Shown here piece after piece: positions 34,701 through 42,418 of a stretch of 64,000 bases of DNA. The stretch is from a virus. Under the pieces are notes generated by a model. The model did not search any database. It saw only the letters and a list, made by a program, of their open reading frames with translations, and was not told the DNA's origin. Numbering within the stretch: the stretch's first letter is position 1; each line of letters opens with the position of its first letter. The DNA lies in the IMG/VR virus record IMGVR_UViG_3300030085_002431, positions 38,448 to 102,447 of that record; one strand, written 5' to 3'. The position numbers were made by a program, and so were the translations under genes.

Positions 34701-34949
34701 CAAACTAGTGGAGTTACTGGAGTTGTTAAATCTTGGGACCATGATACCAGAACACTAAAAGTTTCTATCGTCAGTGGTACTTTCCAGAAAGGAGAAAAAA
34801 TCGTTGGTAATGAGAGTTCTGCATCTCACAAGATTAATTCAATTTTCTCAGATGACATCTATGATGATTTCGCAGAGAATGATGTTATAGAGACTGAAGC
34901 AGACAAGATTCTTGACTTCACTGAAAAGAACCCATTTGGAGAGCTCTAA
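31758..34949 (+). CDS. g14: gp14 neck protein with large repeat insertion
   Basis: The protein has 1063 residues from ATG 31758 (a TTG at 31749 would overlap gene 13). T4 gp14 has 256 residues. The first ~200 match gp14: LNSYFLQGSPSEQRLVQDLI, DVVYMPRKIINEEK, EGDLIYLPLDNSLFEIKYVE and YVYELRCELFEYEDE. The last ~80 (TGVVKSWDHDTRTLKVSI; ETEADKILDFTEKNPFGEL) match its C-terminus. Between them lie ~750 residues with at least six units of the form ATATxxxGxGGxVxxxxITNxGxGYxxAPxVxIS, plus a domain around DDDWWELDLPWNIIYAGSEY. The insert probably projects from the neck like a collar or whisker module. Confidence 0.85.
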   Translation: MAPLNSYFLQGSPSEQRLVQDLINEQLSIYGQDVVYMPRKIINEEKVIKEITVSKFDDSFRIEAYISTFDGYGGQGDILSKFGVRSTDEITFVISKERYADFITPKISLFKDQVKTAERPQEGDLIYLPLDNSLFEIKYVEMKAPFYQLNNLYVYELRCELFEYEDEIIDTDIAEVDESVQDFGYIQTLVMHNSTTFIQARASSIDLHASLVGTRPGLPKYGVVYIDIINGGSGYLTPPEVRFKKPGGFGILPTVEAILDRGSISKVLISHPGMGYTFAPEITFHGGGGVGAAATAVIAKGIPLVGLTTGGVGYSTAPNVYINNPVNPNSPNGFDPIFNPKYITRLNSVGNVVSILAEQVGGKYDEFASGAGLPPSAAIDPQSPTFINRQGATATATVGAGGSVTAISITNGGAGYNSAPVVSISTAPDTTTTSIETILLEDVGLGYTVGTYTLRPFPGQNPTPVGANGIVSIDSVGVGGSITGISVSAGGTNFAVGERYIFGGNVGASTITSSLLGAASLTASTEPTEYQDNDDDWWELDLPWNIIYAGSEYAKVFVSTNNFLTFIEGSDEYDHEYPDTPELPKIRIRADDNSVQRIYYGTEGTAPNRTFRIRSEGTNDTEGILGDPNMVYEAIFYEATPNQIDIQNGELARNDQSDYPGVSGAFSDDALLVTGNLGTPFSGTRLTSSALPGNGARINVTGLATDIGVTATATAVVGSGGTIGAITITNPGAGYTITPTVDIALPIIPNSANFREATATSTIGTSGTVTSLTITDNGLGYGSAPVVSISTAPYRDDSIQHFRLNSSGIRTGDVYTQGPGGNSSGVGGFSGSHGSNYDVGDILRMDPPSHLTGSGAIIRVDSVQSEGSVTGFTMLYGGSNYQTVQNFSMDLYDATYVTAAGLGTGTQLRLVVDTVETVQGVNATATAVLGVGGSVTGLTITNPGLGYSNAPTVTMSPATAPGSNTIGITTGHFKFNETVTGQTSGVTGVVKSWDHDTRTLKVSIVSGTFQKGEKIVGNESSASHKINSIFSDDIYDDFAENDVIETEADKILDFTEKNPFGEL

Positions 34950-34952
34950 ATA
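34946..34952 (+). promoter_or_regulatory. Late promoter motif CTAAATA
   Basis: It overlaps the gene 14 stop and lies 21 bases before ATG 34974 of gene 15. Confidence 0.6.
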
Positions 34953-34973
34953 CTTTTATCATAATATATTGAC

Positions 34974-36020
34974 ATGTTTGGTTCCTATCACTATCACGAA
35001 ATTATAAAGAGGACAATCGTTGCTTTTGGCACATTGTTCAACAATCTTTATATCAAACACCAGGATGGCACTGGTGCTGATAATAGTGTCATAAAGGTTC
35101 CTATTTCATATGGTCCTGTTCAGAAGTTTCTTGCCAGATTAGATGAGAAACCAGATCTGAGAAGAAGAGTTGCAATTACTCTTCCTCGGATGTCATTTGA
35201 GATGACAGATATTGTTTATGATGCTTCCAGAAAAGTATCTTCCGTTCAGAAGTTTCAAGCAAATAGAGAAGGAGTTGGACCAATTCAGGTTTATATGCCT
35301 GCACCATACAATCTTAGTATTGAACTGAGTATTATAACTAAGTATCAAGATGACATGCTCCAAATTTTGGAGCAGATTTTACCATACTTCCAACCACAGT
35401 TTAATCTAACAGTTGACTTGGTAAATTCTATTGGTGAAAAGAGAGATATTCCAATCACCCTAGAAGGAATTAGTATGCAAGATGACTATGAGGGTGACTA
35501 TACAACTAGAAGAAGTTTAGTATATACTCTTAGATTTACTGCTAAGACATCAATCTTTGGTAAGATTGACGATAAGGAAGGACCAATCATCAAGAAAGTT
35601 ACCGTTGATTATTATGGTGATACTGACAGACAAGAAGCTTCCAGACAGTTGAGATATCAGGTAACACCAAGAGCAATTAAAGATTATAACAATGATAATA
35701 CTACGACTCTTGAAGCAGACATCAGTGAAACACAAAGAACATTTGATGTATCTAATGCATCTCAGTTTGTAGTAGATTCATATATTATGATTAATGAAGA
35801 GTCAATGCTGATTACCAAGATTGCAGGTAATACATTGACGGTTACAAGAGGTATGGATAAGACAATCAATGCCAAGCATCAAGTTGGTGATCAAATCAAT
35901 ATGATTAATGCTGCTGACGATGCACTCATTAACTATGATGATGAGTTTGGTTTCAATGAAGACCTCTTCGACTTTGGAGATGGACGACTGTATAGTCCCA
36001 GAAAGGATACTGACGTATGA
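34974..36020 (+). CDS. g15: gp15 tail sheath terminator / proximal tail stabiliser
   Basis: The protein has 348 residues (T4 gp15: 272). MFGSYHYHEIIKRTIVAFGT with LFNNLYIKHQDGTG, VPISYGPVQKFLARL and ITLPRMSFEMTDIVYDASRK match T4 MFGYFYNSSFRRYATLMGDLFSNIQIKR, VPITYASKEHFM and LPRINLHLVDFSYNAPFK. The extra ~75 residues are mostly at the C-terminus (VTRGMDKTINAKHQVGDQIN). gp15 caps the sheath and tube and joins the tail to the neck. The stop overlaps gene 16 (ATGA). Confidence 0.88.
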   Translation: MFGSYHYHEIIKRTIVAFGTLFNNLYIKHQDGTGADNSVIKVPISYGPVQKFLARLDEKPDLRRRVAITLPRMSFEMTDIVYDASRKVSSVQKFQANREGVGPIQVYMPAPYNLSIELSIITKYQDDMLQILEQILPYFQPQFNLTVDLVNSIGEKRDIPITLEGISMQDDYEGDYTTRRSLVYTLRFTAKTSIFGKIDDKEGPIIKKVTVDYYGDTDRQEASRQLRYQVTPRAIKDYNNDNTTTLEADISETQRTFDVSNASQFVVDSYIMINEESMLITKIAGNTLTVTRGMDKTINAKHQVGDQINMINAADDALINYDDEFGFNEDLFDFGDGRLYSPRKDTDV

Positions 36021-36442
36021 AGAATGATTTTGATGCGATAAACGATTCACTGGATATAGAAGCAACTCCTACTGAGATTGTTTCTACTCCCGATACTTCT
36101 CTTAGAAAAACTCCTAAAAAGGGAGAAAAAGAAGAGACTGACTATGATTATGATTATACTAGAGGGCAACTCTATAGTCTAATAGAAAAAGGACAAGAAG
36201 CAGTTGATGGAATCTTAGATATTGCTCAGCAGTCTGACTCTCCAAGAGCATATGAAGTTGCTGGTCAACTTATTAAAAACGTTGCTGATACAACAGATAA
36301 GTTACTAGACCTTCAAGCAAAACTTAAAAAGTTAAAAGAAGAAGAAGCAGGTCCAAAGAATGTTACCAACAACAATACTATGTTTGTTGGTTCAACAGCA
36401 GAACTACAAAAACTGCTGAAGAAAGGTTTACCAAAAGAATAA
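36017..36442 (+). CDS. g16: gp16 terminase small subunit
   Basis: The protein has 141 residues (T4 gp16: 164). YTRGQLYSLIEKGQEAVDGI with LDIAQQSDSPRAYEVAGQLI and KNVADTTDKLLDLQAKLKKL form the conserved central coiled coil of T4-like small terminases. The acidic N-terminus (KGEKEETDYDYDY) and the C-terminal KNVTNNNTMFVGSTAELQKL are the usual flanking segments. It acts as a ring on concatemeric DNA and stimulates gp17 packaging. The start overlaps the gene 15 stop. Confidence 0.9.
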   Translation: MKNDFDAINDSLDIEATPTEIVSTPDTSLRKTPKKGEKEETDYDYDYTRGQLYSLIEKGQEAVDGILDIAQQSDSPRAYEVAGQLIKNVADTTDKLLDLQAKLKKLKEEEAGPKNVTNNNTMFVGSTAELQKLLKKGLPKE

Positions 36443-36445
36443 ATA
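36439..36445 (+). promoter_or_regulatory. Late promoter motif ATAAATA
   Basis: It overlaps the gene 16 stop and lies 20 bases before ATG 36466. Confidence 0.6.
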
Positions 36446-36465
36446 GTTAAAAATTGTATCTTCCA

Positions 36466-37173
36466 ATGAAATCTTTTGCGGAATTTATTGATGAATCGAA
36501 GAGTGGTGATAGTTCTCTGCGTGACTGGTTTAGCAAGAGTTCTTCTGATGATGGCACCCCTGGTTGGGTTCAGTTGGGTGGCAAATATGCAGGGAAACCC
36601 TGTGCAAGACAACCAGGACAAAAGACCAAACCAAAGTGTGGGTCTTCAAAAATGAAGAGAAACCTCTCAAAGGAAGAGGAAGAAAAGGCATTTAGACGCA
36701 AGAACCGTGAAGACGGTAATCCAGATCGCAGAGGTAAAGCAAAGAACGTTGCTACTGAAGAAACTGTTCTGGAGAAAGCAGGTGAAAAGGATGCGTGCTA
36801 TAAAAAGGTCAAGTCTCGTTATAGAGTTTGGCCAAGTGCATACGCATCTGGAGCACTTGTAAAATGTCGCAAAGTTGGTGCTGCGAACTGGGGTAATAAA
36901 ACTAAGAAGGAAGACTTCTCCCCAAAAGCAACAGCACTAGTGGAGAGATATACTAAATTACAGGAGAGAGGCAAAACTTATCACGTCCGTTTTCAGTGGA
37001 GAGGGAAGTACGAAGGTATCCAAATATTCTTCCCAAGTCTGACAACACCCACTAAAATGGAAGTGTCTGCCCAGATTGAAAAAATCTATCCTGGTGCAAC
37101 AGTAATCTCTTTTGGTCCACACTTTAGAGACCCAACCCAACCATTACTACATGTAGGAGAAGACAACCCATGA
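36466..37173 (+). CDS. DUF5872-like protein, unknown function
   Basis: The protein has 235 residues from ATG 36466. The first part (SLRDWFSKSSSDDGTPGWVQ followed by LGGKYAGKPCARQPGQKTKP, CGSSKMKRNLSKEEEEKAF) and the part from ~residue 104 (EKAGEKDACYKKVKSRYRVW...ASGALVKCRKVGAANW) carry the Cys/Lys-rich segments of the DUF5872 family found in phages and large viruses. The C-terminal ~80 residues (GKTYHVRFQWRGKYEGIQIF; VISFGPHFRDPTQPLLHVGE) are a separate alpha-beta domain seen between genes 16 and 17 of cyanophages. The strongly basic character suggests nucleic-acid contact, perhaps in packaging. The stop overlaps the next start. Confidence 0.7.
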   Translation: MKSFAEFIDESKSGDSSLRDWFSKSSSDDGTPGWVQLGGKYAGKPCARQPGQKTKPKCGSSKMKRNLSKEEEEKAFRRKNREDGNPDRRGKAKNVATEETVLEKAGEKDACYKKVKSRYRVWPSAYASGALVKCRKVGAANWGNKTKKEDFSPKATALVERYTKLQERGKTYHVRFQWRGKYEGIQIFFPSLTTPTKMEVSAQIEKIYPGATVISFGPHFRDPTQPLLHVGEDNP

Positions 37174-37346
37174 ATCCTGATGAAATAACACTTGATTCTC
37201 TTTCCAAGACGTTTGAATACGAGAAACAAGTACGAGAAATCGAGGACTGTGATGATATTAAAACAATCAAAAATATTTGTAAAGCATATATTAAGTTATA
37301 TCTAAAACAGCAAGAAACAGTTGCTGCAATTGGTTTAATGAGTTAA
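37170..37346 (+). CDS. 58-residue protein between terminase genes
   Basis: An ATG at 37170 overlapping the upstream TGA opens 58 codons, ending at TAA 37344-37346, nine bases before gene 17. The sequence starts MNPDEITLDSLSKTFEYEKQ and contains IKNICKAYIKLYLKQQETVA; it is predicted all-helical. The tight ATGA coupling and the exact fit into the gap make it a real gene. It resembles in size and position the short helical ORF found between genes 16 and 17 in cyanophages. The function is unknown; a packaging accessory is a guess from location. Confidence 0.7.
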   Translation: MNPDEITLDSLSKTFEYEKQVREIEDCDDIKTIKNICKAYIKLYLKQQETVAAIGLMS

Positions 37347-37355
37347 AAATTTTTC

Positions 37356-39005
37356 ATGGCTGACAAACATTATAAGGGCAATCCAAATCTCAAAGCAGAG
37401 AATGTCCAGGTTGAATTTACTGAAGAGCAAATTTCTGAGTATCTAAAATGCAAAGCAGATCCAGTTTATTTTGCACTTAAGTATATTCGTATCGTTTCTC
37501 TGGATGAGGGTTTGATTCCCTTTGACATGTATGACTTCCAGAAAGATTTAATTAAAAACTTTCACGAACAACGTTTTAATATTGCGAAACTACCTCGTCA
37601 GACTGGAAAGTCTACGACTGTGGTTTCGTATCTACTTCATTATGCACTGTTCAACGATAATATTAGGATTGCAATCCTAGCAAACAAAGCAGAGACTGCA
37701 AGAGAACTGCTTCAGAGGTTGCAACTTTCTTATGAGAATTTACCAAAGTGGTTACAGCAAGGTGTTGGTTCTTGGAACAAGGGTTCTCTAGAACTTGAGA
37801 ATGGTTCTAAGATTATTGCTGCATCCACCTCCAGTTCTGCTGTCCGAGGAAATTCATTTAACATCATTTTCTTGGACGAATTTGCGTTCATCCCAAACCA
37901 TATTGCAGAGCAGTTCTTTAGTTCTGTATATCCAACGATTTCATCTGGTAAAACAACCAAGGTTATTATCATTTCTACCCCTAACGGGATGAATATGTTC
38001 TATAAACTTTGGCACGATGCTGAACGTGGAAAGAATGATTACAAACCATTAGAAGTTCATTGGAGTGCAGTTCCTGGTAGGGATGCAAAATGGAAAGAAG
38101 AAACCATACGTAATACATCAGAGAGACAGTTTACTCAGGAGTTTGAGTGTGAGTTCCTGGGGTCTGTTGATACTCTTATTGCGCCTTCTAAACTTAGAAA
38201 TATGGTCTATAGTGATCCTATACAAAGAAATAAGGGTCTAGATGTATATGAAGAACCAAAACCAGACCACCAATACTTAATGACAGTTGACGTTGCCAGA
38301 GGAACTGGAAAAGACTACTCTGCGTTTGTCATGTTTGATATTACAAGTTTCCCGTACAAGATTGTTGCAAAGTATAGGAATAATGAAATTAAACCAATGC
38401 TATTCCCAAATATTATTGATAGGGTAGGAAAGGCATATAATAAATCTTTCATTCTAGTTGAGGTCAATGATATTGGTGAACAGGTTTCCAGTATGCTTCA
38501 ATTTGATTTGGAGTATGACAACCTTCTGATGTGTGCCATGAGAGGTAGAGCAGGTCAAATGGTTGGTCAGGGATTTTCTGGTAAGAAATCTCAGTTAGGA
38601 ATTAAAATGTCCAAAACTGTAAAACAAGTTGGGTGCTCCAACTTAAAAACAGTTATTGAAGATGATAAGTTGCTTATAAATGATTATGATATCATCAGTG
38701 AATTAACAACATTTATTCAAAAGAATCAAACATTTGTAGCAGAAGATGGTTGCCATGACGACCTTGCTATGTGTCTTGTTATTTTCTCTTGGTTGATTGT
38801 TCAACCATACTTTAAAGAAATGACGGATAATGATATCCGAAAAAGAATTTATGAGGACCAAAGAGACCAGATTGAACAAGACATGGCACCATTCGGATTT
38901 GTAAGTGATGGTTTATCTGACGACAGTTCATTTGTAGATGCTGCTGGTGATAGATGGCATACAGATGAGTATGGTGACCGTTCATATATGTGGGAGTATT
39001 ATTGA
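37356..39005 (+). CDS. g17: gp17 terminase large subunit
   Basis: The protein has 549 residues (T4 gp17: 610). The N-terminal ATPase has the Walker A motif PRQTGKST (80-87), Walker B FLDEFAF (about 172) and the coupling motif IISTPNGMN. The C-terminal RNase-H-like nuclease begins near MTVDVARGTGKDYSAFV (about 308), with further acidic residues in VEVNDIGEQV and DGCHDDLAMCLVIF. It is the packaging motor and headful nuclease. The stop overlaps the zinc-ribbon gene by one base (TGATG). Confidence 0.95.
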   Translation: MADKHYKGNPNLKAENVQVEFTEEQISEYLKCKADPVYFALKYIRIVSLDEGLIPFDMYDFQKDLIKNFHEQRFNIAKLPRQTGKSTTVVSYLLHYALFNDNIRIAILANKAETARELLQRLQLSYENLPKWLQQGVGSWNKGSLELENGSKIIAASTSSSAVRGNSFNIIFLDEFAFIPNHIAEQFFSSVYPTISSGKTTKVIIISTPNGMNMFYKLWHDAERGKNDYKPLEVHWSAVPGRDAKWKEETIRNTSERQFTQEFECEFLGSVDTLIAPSKLRNMVYSDPIQRNKGLDVYEEPKPDHQYLMTVDVARGTGKDYSAFVMFDITSFPYKIVAKYRNNEIKPMLFPNIIDRVGKAYNKSFILVEVNDIGEQVSSMLQFDLEYDNLLMCAMRGRAGQMVGQGFSGKKSQLGIKMSKTVKQVGCSNLKTVIEDDKLLINDYDIISELTTFIQKNQTFVAEDGCHDDLAMCLVIFSWLIVQPYFKEMTDNDIRKRIYEDQRDQIEQDMAPFGFVSDGLSDDSSFVDAAGDRWHTDEYGDRSYMWEYY

Positions 39006-39229
39006 TGGACCTCGGTGATGATTTTTCTTTTTCATTTCCTAAAGATAGAAAATGTAGAGTTTGTGGAAAGGTGAAAGACTTAGAGACTGGATTCTACAAA
39101 ACTAGAAAAGAAAAAGGAAGTTCGTCAGGTGCGTATTCATATGAGTGTAAGGATTGCACAATTAGGAGAGTTTCCAGAAAAAAGAATAAAATAAAGAAGT
39201 TTATAGAGAGTGACTATCCAGACTGGTAA
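39005..39229 (+). CDS. Small zinc-ribbon-like protein
   Basis: The protein has 74 residues from ATG 39005, which shares its A with the gene 17 stop. CRVCGKVKDLETGFYK and ECKDCTIRRV give two CxxC pairs, spaced as in a treble-clef or zinc-ribbon, followed by a basic tail (SRKKNKIKKF). The CxxC-x(n)-GFY-x(n)-Y-x-C-x-x-C layout resembles the N-terminal zinc knuckle of some phage HNH endonucleases, but no HNH motif is present. It probably binds nucleic acid. Coupling to gene 17 suggests a packaging-related or late-regulatory role, which is an inference. Confidence 0.7.
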   Translation: MDLGDDFSFSFPKDRKCRVCGKVKDLETGFYKTRKEKGSSSGAYSYECKDCTIRRVSRKKNKIKKFIESDYPDW

Positions 39230-39267
39230 ATGTTTCCCCAGTTTCCCCACTAAAAAGAGTCTGATTT

Positions 39268-39274
39268 CTAAATA
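39268..39274 (+). promoter_or_regulatory. Late promoter motif CTAAATA
   Basis: It lies in the 83-base gap before gene 18, 38 bases upstream of the ATG. The gap also holds the gene 18 ribosome-binding site AAGAGGGG. Confidence 0.65.
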
Positions 39275-39312
39275 TTAGTAGACTAATATGAACTTCTTTA
39301 AGAGGGGACAAA

Positions 39313-41697
39313 ATGGCGTTAAATTTAGTATCACCAGGAGTACAGATAAGAGAGGTTGACTTAACTGTTGGAGCAATTACTGCTGCTAACGATCAAGTCG
39401 GTGCCTTTGCTGCTCCATTTTCAAAAGGTCCTGTCAATGAGCCTGTTCTCATTACAACCGAAGCAGAGCTTCTCGATACTTTTGGAAAACCATCTGAAAC
39501 TGATGGTCAAAATGAGTACTGGTTGTCAGCATCTAACTACCTCTCTTACGGTGGTGTAATGAGAGTTGTAAGAGTAAATGGAACTTCTCTTAACAATGCA
39601 AACTCAGATTCTCTTGTAGATCTATCGATTTTAAACGAAGAGGATTACGACACAAATCATACATCAGATACAACTTGGGAATATGCTGCAAGAACTCCTG
39701 GTTCTTGGGCAAATGACCTGAAGGTTTGTACCATTGATGGAATGGCAGACCAAACCATTTCTGGAATTGGAACCACTGCTACATCTGTAACTACAACAAC
39801 CACAGTAGCAACTAAAACTGGTGATGTTGGTATTACCACCAACTTAATCACAGGAATCACTACTTCTTCACTAACTGTTGGTGACGAAGTTGTCAACGCA
39901 AACTTCCCAGCAGATACTCAAATTCTATCAATTGGTGTATCTCAGATTATAGTAGATGATGATTCAACCAATACTGGTGCATTAACAGCAGAAACTTTCA
40001 CATTTACACAAGATACAACATCAACTGTTGCTACTGATGTTGTTGTTGGTTATGCTGTAACCCAGGCACTTTCTTCTAGTTATGCAGAAGATGGTGAAGT
40101 TAAAACCTTCAATGGACAAATTAGAGGAATTATTACTGGAATTGGCCAAGAAGAAATCTACGTTAAGGTTGTAGATAGAATTCCATCAAGTACTGGAATT
40201 CCTGAACCAATTGAGTATAAGAATCCTGGACAGGGAACTAATGCATACTCATTCCAGAATGATGCTACTACTGATGTTCACATCGTAACTCAAGCAGGAA
40301 TTACTACAAATAGTTTTTCCAGCACAGAGGCAAATGACTGGTATGAAACTCAGAAGTTAGGTTTATCTAACCAAACCATCTTCTGGAAGTCTATTGCACC
40401 AAAACCTGGAACCTCACAGTATGCTGAAGATAGAAGTGGTAAGAATGACCAAATTCATATTGTAGTTGTTGATGACACTGGTAAAGTAAGTGGTACTGCT
40501 GGTTCTATTTTAGAGAAGTATACATTCCTTTCTAAGGCATACGACGCAAAAATTAGTCCAACACAGGGAATTTACTACAAGGATTATCTAGCAACAAACT
40601 CGCAAAATATTTTTGCTGGTGTTGCAAGAGCACTTGTTGGTTCAAGCATACTTCCTGGTTCTGGAGGTGCATTTACTGTACCACTAGGTTCATGGGGTTC
40701 TGAGGCACAGGGAACATCATTTAATGTTTCTGGTAGTCAGTCTTATAAGTTCAGCAATGGTGTTGATTACTCTTCAACAAATGGAATGGCACCTACCCTA
40801 GGGGATGTGAATACAGCTTATGAAATCTTTAGAAATCCAGCAGAATATGATATTGATTATCTAATCATGGGTCCATCTGGTGGAGCCAGCATATTTGAGT
40901 CACAAGCAAAGGCAACAACTCTGATGTCTATTGCAGATGAAAGAAAGGATTGCATAGCAGTTATTTCTCCACACAGAGGTGATATTGTTGCACAGGCAAA
41001 TACCACCACTCAAACTGATAAAGTTATTGAGTTCTTTGAACCACTTCCTTCATCTTCTTATGCAGTATTTGACAGTGGTTATAAGTATACATTCGATAGA
41101 TTTAATAACAAGTTTATCTATCTAGCACTTAATAGTGATATTGCAGGATTGATGGCAAGAACAACTGCCGAAGATTTTGCTTGGTTCTCACCTGCAGGTG
41201 CTAATAGAGGTGCAATTAATAATGCTATCAAACTTGCATATAATCCATCTAAGGCACAGAGAGATCTACTTTACACTAAGAGAATCAATCCAGTGATTGC
41301 TTCTTCTGGACAAGGTATTATTCTCTTTGGTGATAAAACTGCTCTTGGTTATGCTTCTGCGTTCGACAGAATTAACGTTCGTAAACTCTTCCTCGCACTT
41401 GAAGATTCAATCGAGGGAGCAGCAAGAGCACAACTCTTTGAGTTCAATGATACCACCACAAGAACAAACTTTATCAATATTGTTGAACCTTTCCTGAGAG
41501 ATGTTAAGGGTAAGAGAGGTATCACAGAATTCATTATCGTTTGTGACGAAACTAACAACACACCTGATGTTGTTGATTCAAATCAGTTTAAAGCTGATAT
41601 CTTCGTGAAACCAGCAAGATCAATTAACTTCATTGGTCTCACCTTCGTTGCTACCCGTACTGGTGTTAGCTTCTCCGAAGTAGTTGGAACTGTTTGA
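39313..41697 (+). CDS. g18: gp18 tail sheath protein
   Basis: The protein has 794 residues (T4 gp18: 659). The N-terminus LVSPGVQIREVDLT is the universal myovirus sheath start, and the C-terminus has the conserved sheath core (FVKPARSINFIGLTFVATRT; LFLALEDSIEGAARAQLFEF; NPVIASSGQGIILFGDKTAL). A Thr-rich extra domain around residues 150-250 (ATSVTTTTTVATKT; TGALTAETFTFTQD) explains the extra length and is probably on the outer surface. It contracts during injection. The site AAGAGGGG precedes the ATG. Confidence 0.95.
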   Translation: MALNLVSPGVQIREVDLTVGAITAANDQVGAFAAPFSKGPVNEPVLITTEAELLDTFGKPSETDGQNEYWLSASNYLSYGGVMRVVRVNGTSLNNANSDSLVDLSILNEEDYDTNHTSDTTWEYAARTPGSWANDLKVCTIDGMADQTISGIGTTATSVTTTTTVATKTGDVGITTNLITGITTSSLTVGDEVVNANFPADTQILSIGVSQIIVDDDSTNTGALTAETFTFTQDTTSTVATDVVVGYAVTQALSSSYAEDGEVKTFNGQIRGIITGIGQEEIYVKVVDRIPSSTGIPEPIEYKNPGQGTNAYSFQNDATTDVHIVTQAGITTNSFSSTEANDWYETQKLGLSNQTIFWKSIAPKPGTSQYAEDRSGKNDQIHIVVVDDTGKVSGTAGSILEKYTFLSKAYDAKISPTQGIYYKDYLATNSQNIFAGVARALVGSSILPGSGGAFTVPLGSWGSEAQGTSFNVSGSQSYKFSNGVDYSSTNGMAPTLGDVNTAYEIFRNPAEYDIDYLIMGPSGGASIFESQAKATTLMSIADERKDCIAVISPHRGDIVAQANTTTQTDKVIEFFEPLPSSSYAVFDSGYKYTFDRFNNKFIYLALNSDIAGLMARTTAEDFAWFSPAGANRGAINNAIKLAYNPSKAQRDLLYTKRINPVIASSGQGIILFGDKTALGYASAFDRINVRKLFLALEDSIEGAARAQLFEFNDTTTRTNFINIVEPFLRDVKGKRGITEFIIVCDETNNTPDVVDSNQFKADIFVKPARSINFIGLTFVATRTGVSFSEVVGTV

Positions 41698-41733
41698 TTT
41701 ATTATTGATTAAAACATTAAGAGGAACCTATCG

Positions 41734-42384
41734 ATGTCAAACGCAACTAACAACACCCCACTTTACAATACCAGAACACTCAGTGATTTTAAATCAAGAC
41801 TAGTTGGTGGTGGTGCAAGACCCAATCTCTTTGAGTGTGTTCTTGCATTCCCCTCTGGTCTTAGCACCGAAGTTAAAGTTGATGAAGACTTCACCTTCAT
41901 GGTGAAGGCTGCTCAACTTCCAGCATCCAATGTCAACGTAATTGACATTCCTTTCAGAGGCAGAAACCTCAAAGTTGCTGGTGATAGAACATTCGATCCA
42001 TGGACAATCACTGTCATTAACGACACCAACTTCAAACTCAGAAATGCGTTTGAAAGATGGATGAACTTCATCAACAGACATGATGATAATGCAGGTGTTA
42101 TCACTCCTGCTGCTTATCAGACTGAGATGCTAGTTCACCAACTTGGTAGAGGAAATGAAGTAAATGGAACTAATGGAAAACTTCCATCAAATAATGCAAA
42201 AATCCCAGTTCTCAAAACTTACAAGTTCTATGGAACTTTCCCAACAAACGTAAGTCCAATTGAACTTTCTTATGATGCAGCAGATTCCGTTGAGGAATTC
42301 ACAGTTGACCTACAGGTTCAGTGGTGGGATGCTCTTGATCCAGAATCTGGCAATTCAATTCTTGGTACTTCAGAAACCACCTAA
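41734..42384 (+). CDS. g19: gp19 tail tube protein
   Basis: The protein has 216 residues (T4 gp19: 163). GGGARPNLFECVLAFPSG, FMVKAAQLPASNVNVIDIPF and RGRNLKVAGDRTFDPWTITV match T4 ARPNLFQVEI, CKATALPAG and NRKINVAGDRTFDDWTVTVM. It stacks as hexameric rings inside the sheath. The start ATG 41734 follows AAGAGGAA. Confidence 0.94.
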   Translation: MSNATNNTPLYNTRTLSDFKSRLVGGGARPNLFECVLAFPSGLSTEVKVDEDFTFMVKAAQLPASNVNVIDIPFRGRNLKVAGDRTFDPWTITVINDTNFKLRNAFERWMNFINRHDDNAGVITPAAYQTEMLVHQLGRGNEVNGTNGKLPSNNAKIPVLKTYKFYGTFPTNVSPIELSYDAADSVEEFTVDLQVQWWDALDPESGNSILGTSETT

Positions 42385-42387
42385 ATA
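42381..42387 (+). promoter_or_regulatory. Late promoter motif CTAAATA
   Basis: It overlaps the gene 19 stop, 31 bases before ATG 42419 of gene 20. Confidence 0.6.
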
Positions 42388-42418
42388 CTAGGACAAGACA
42401 GTCCAGTATTTCGTAGAG

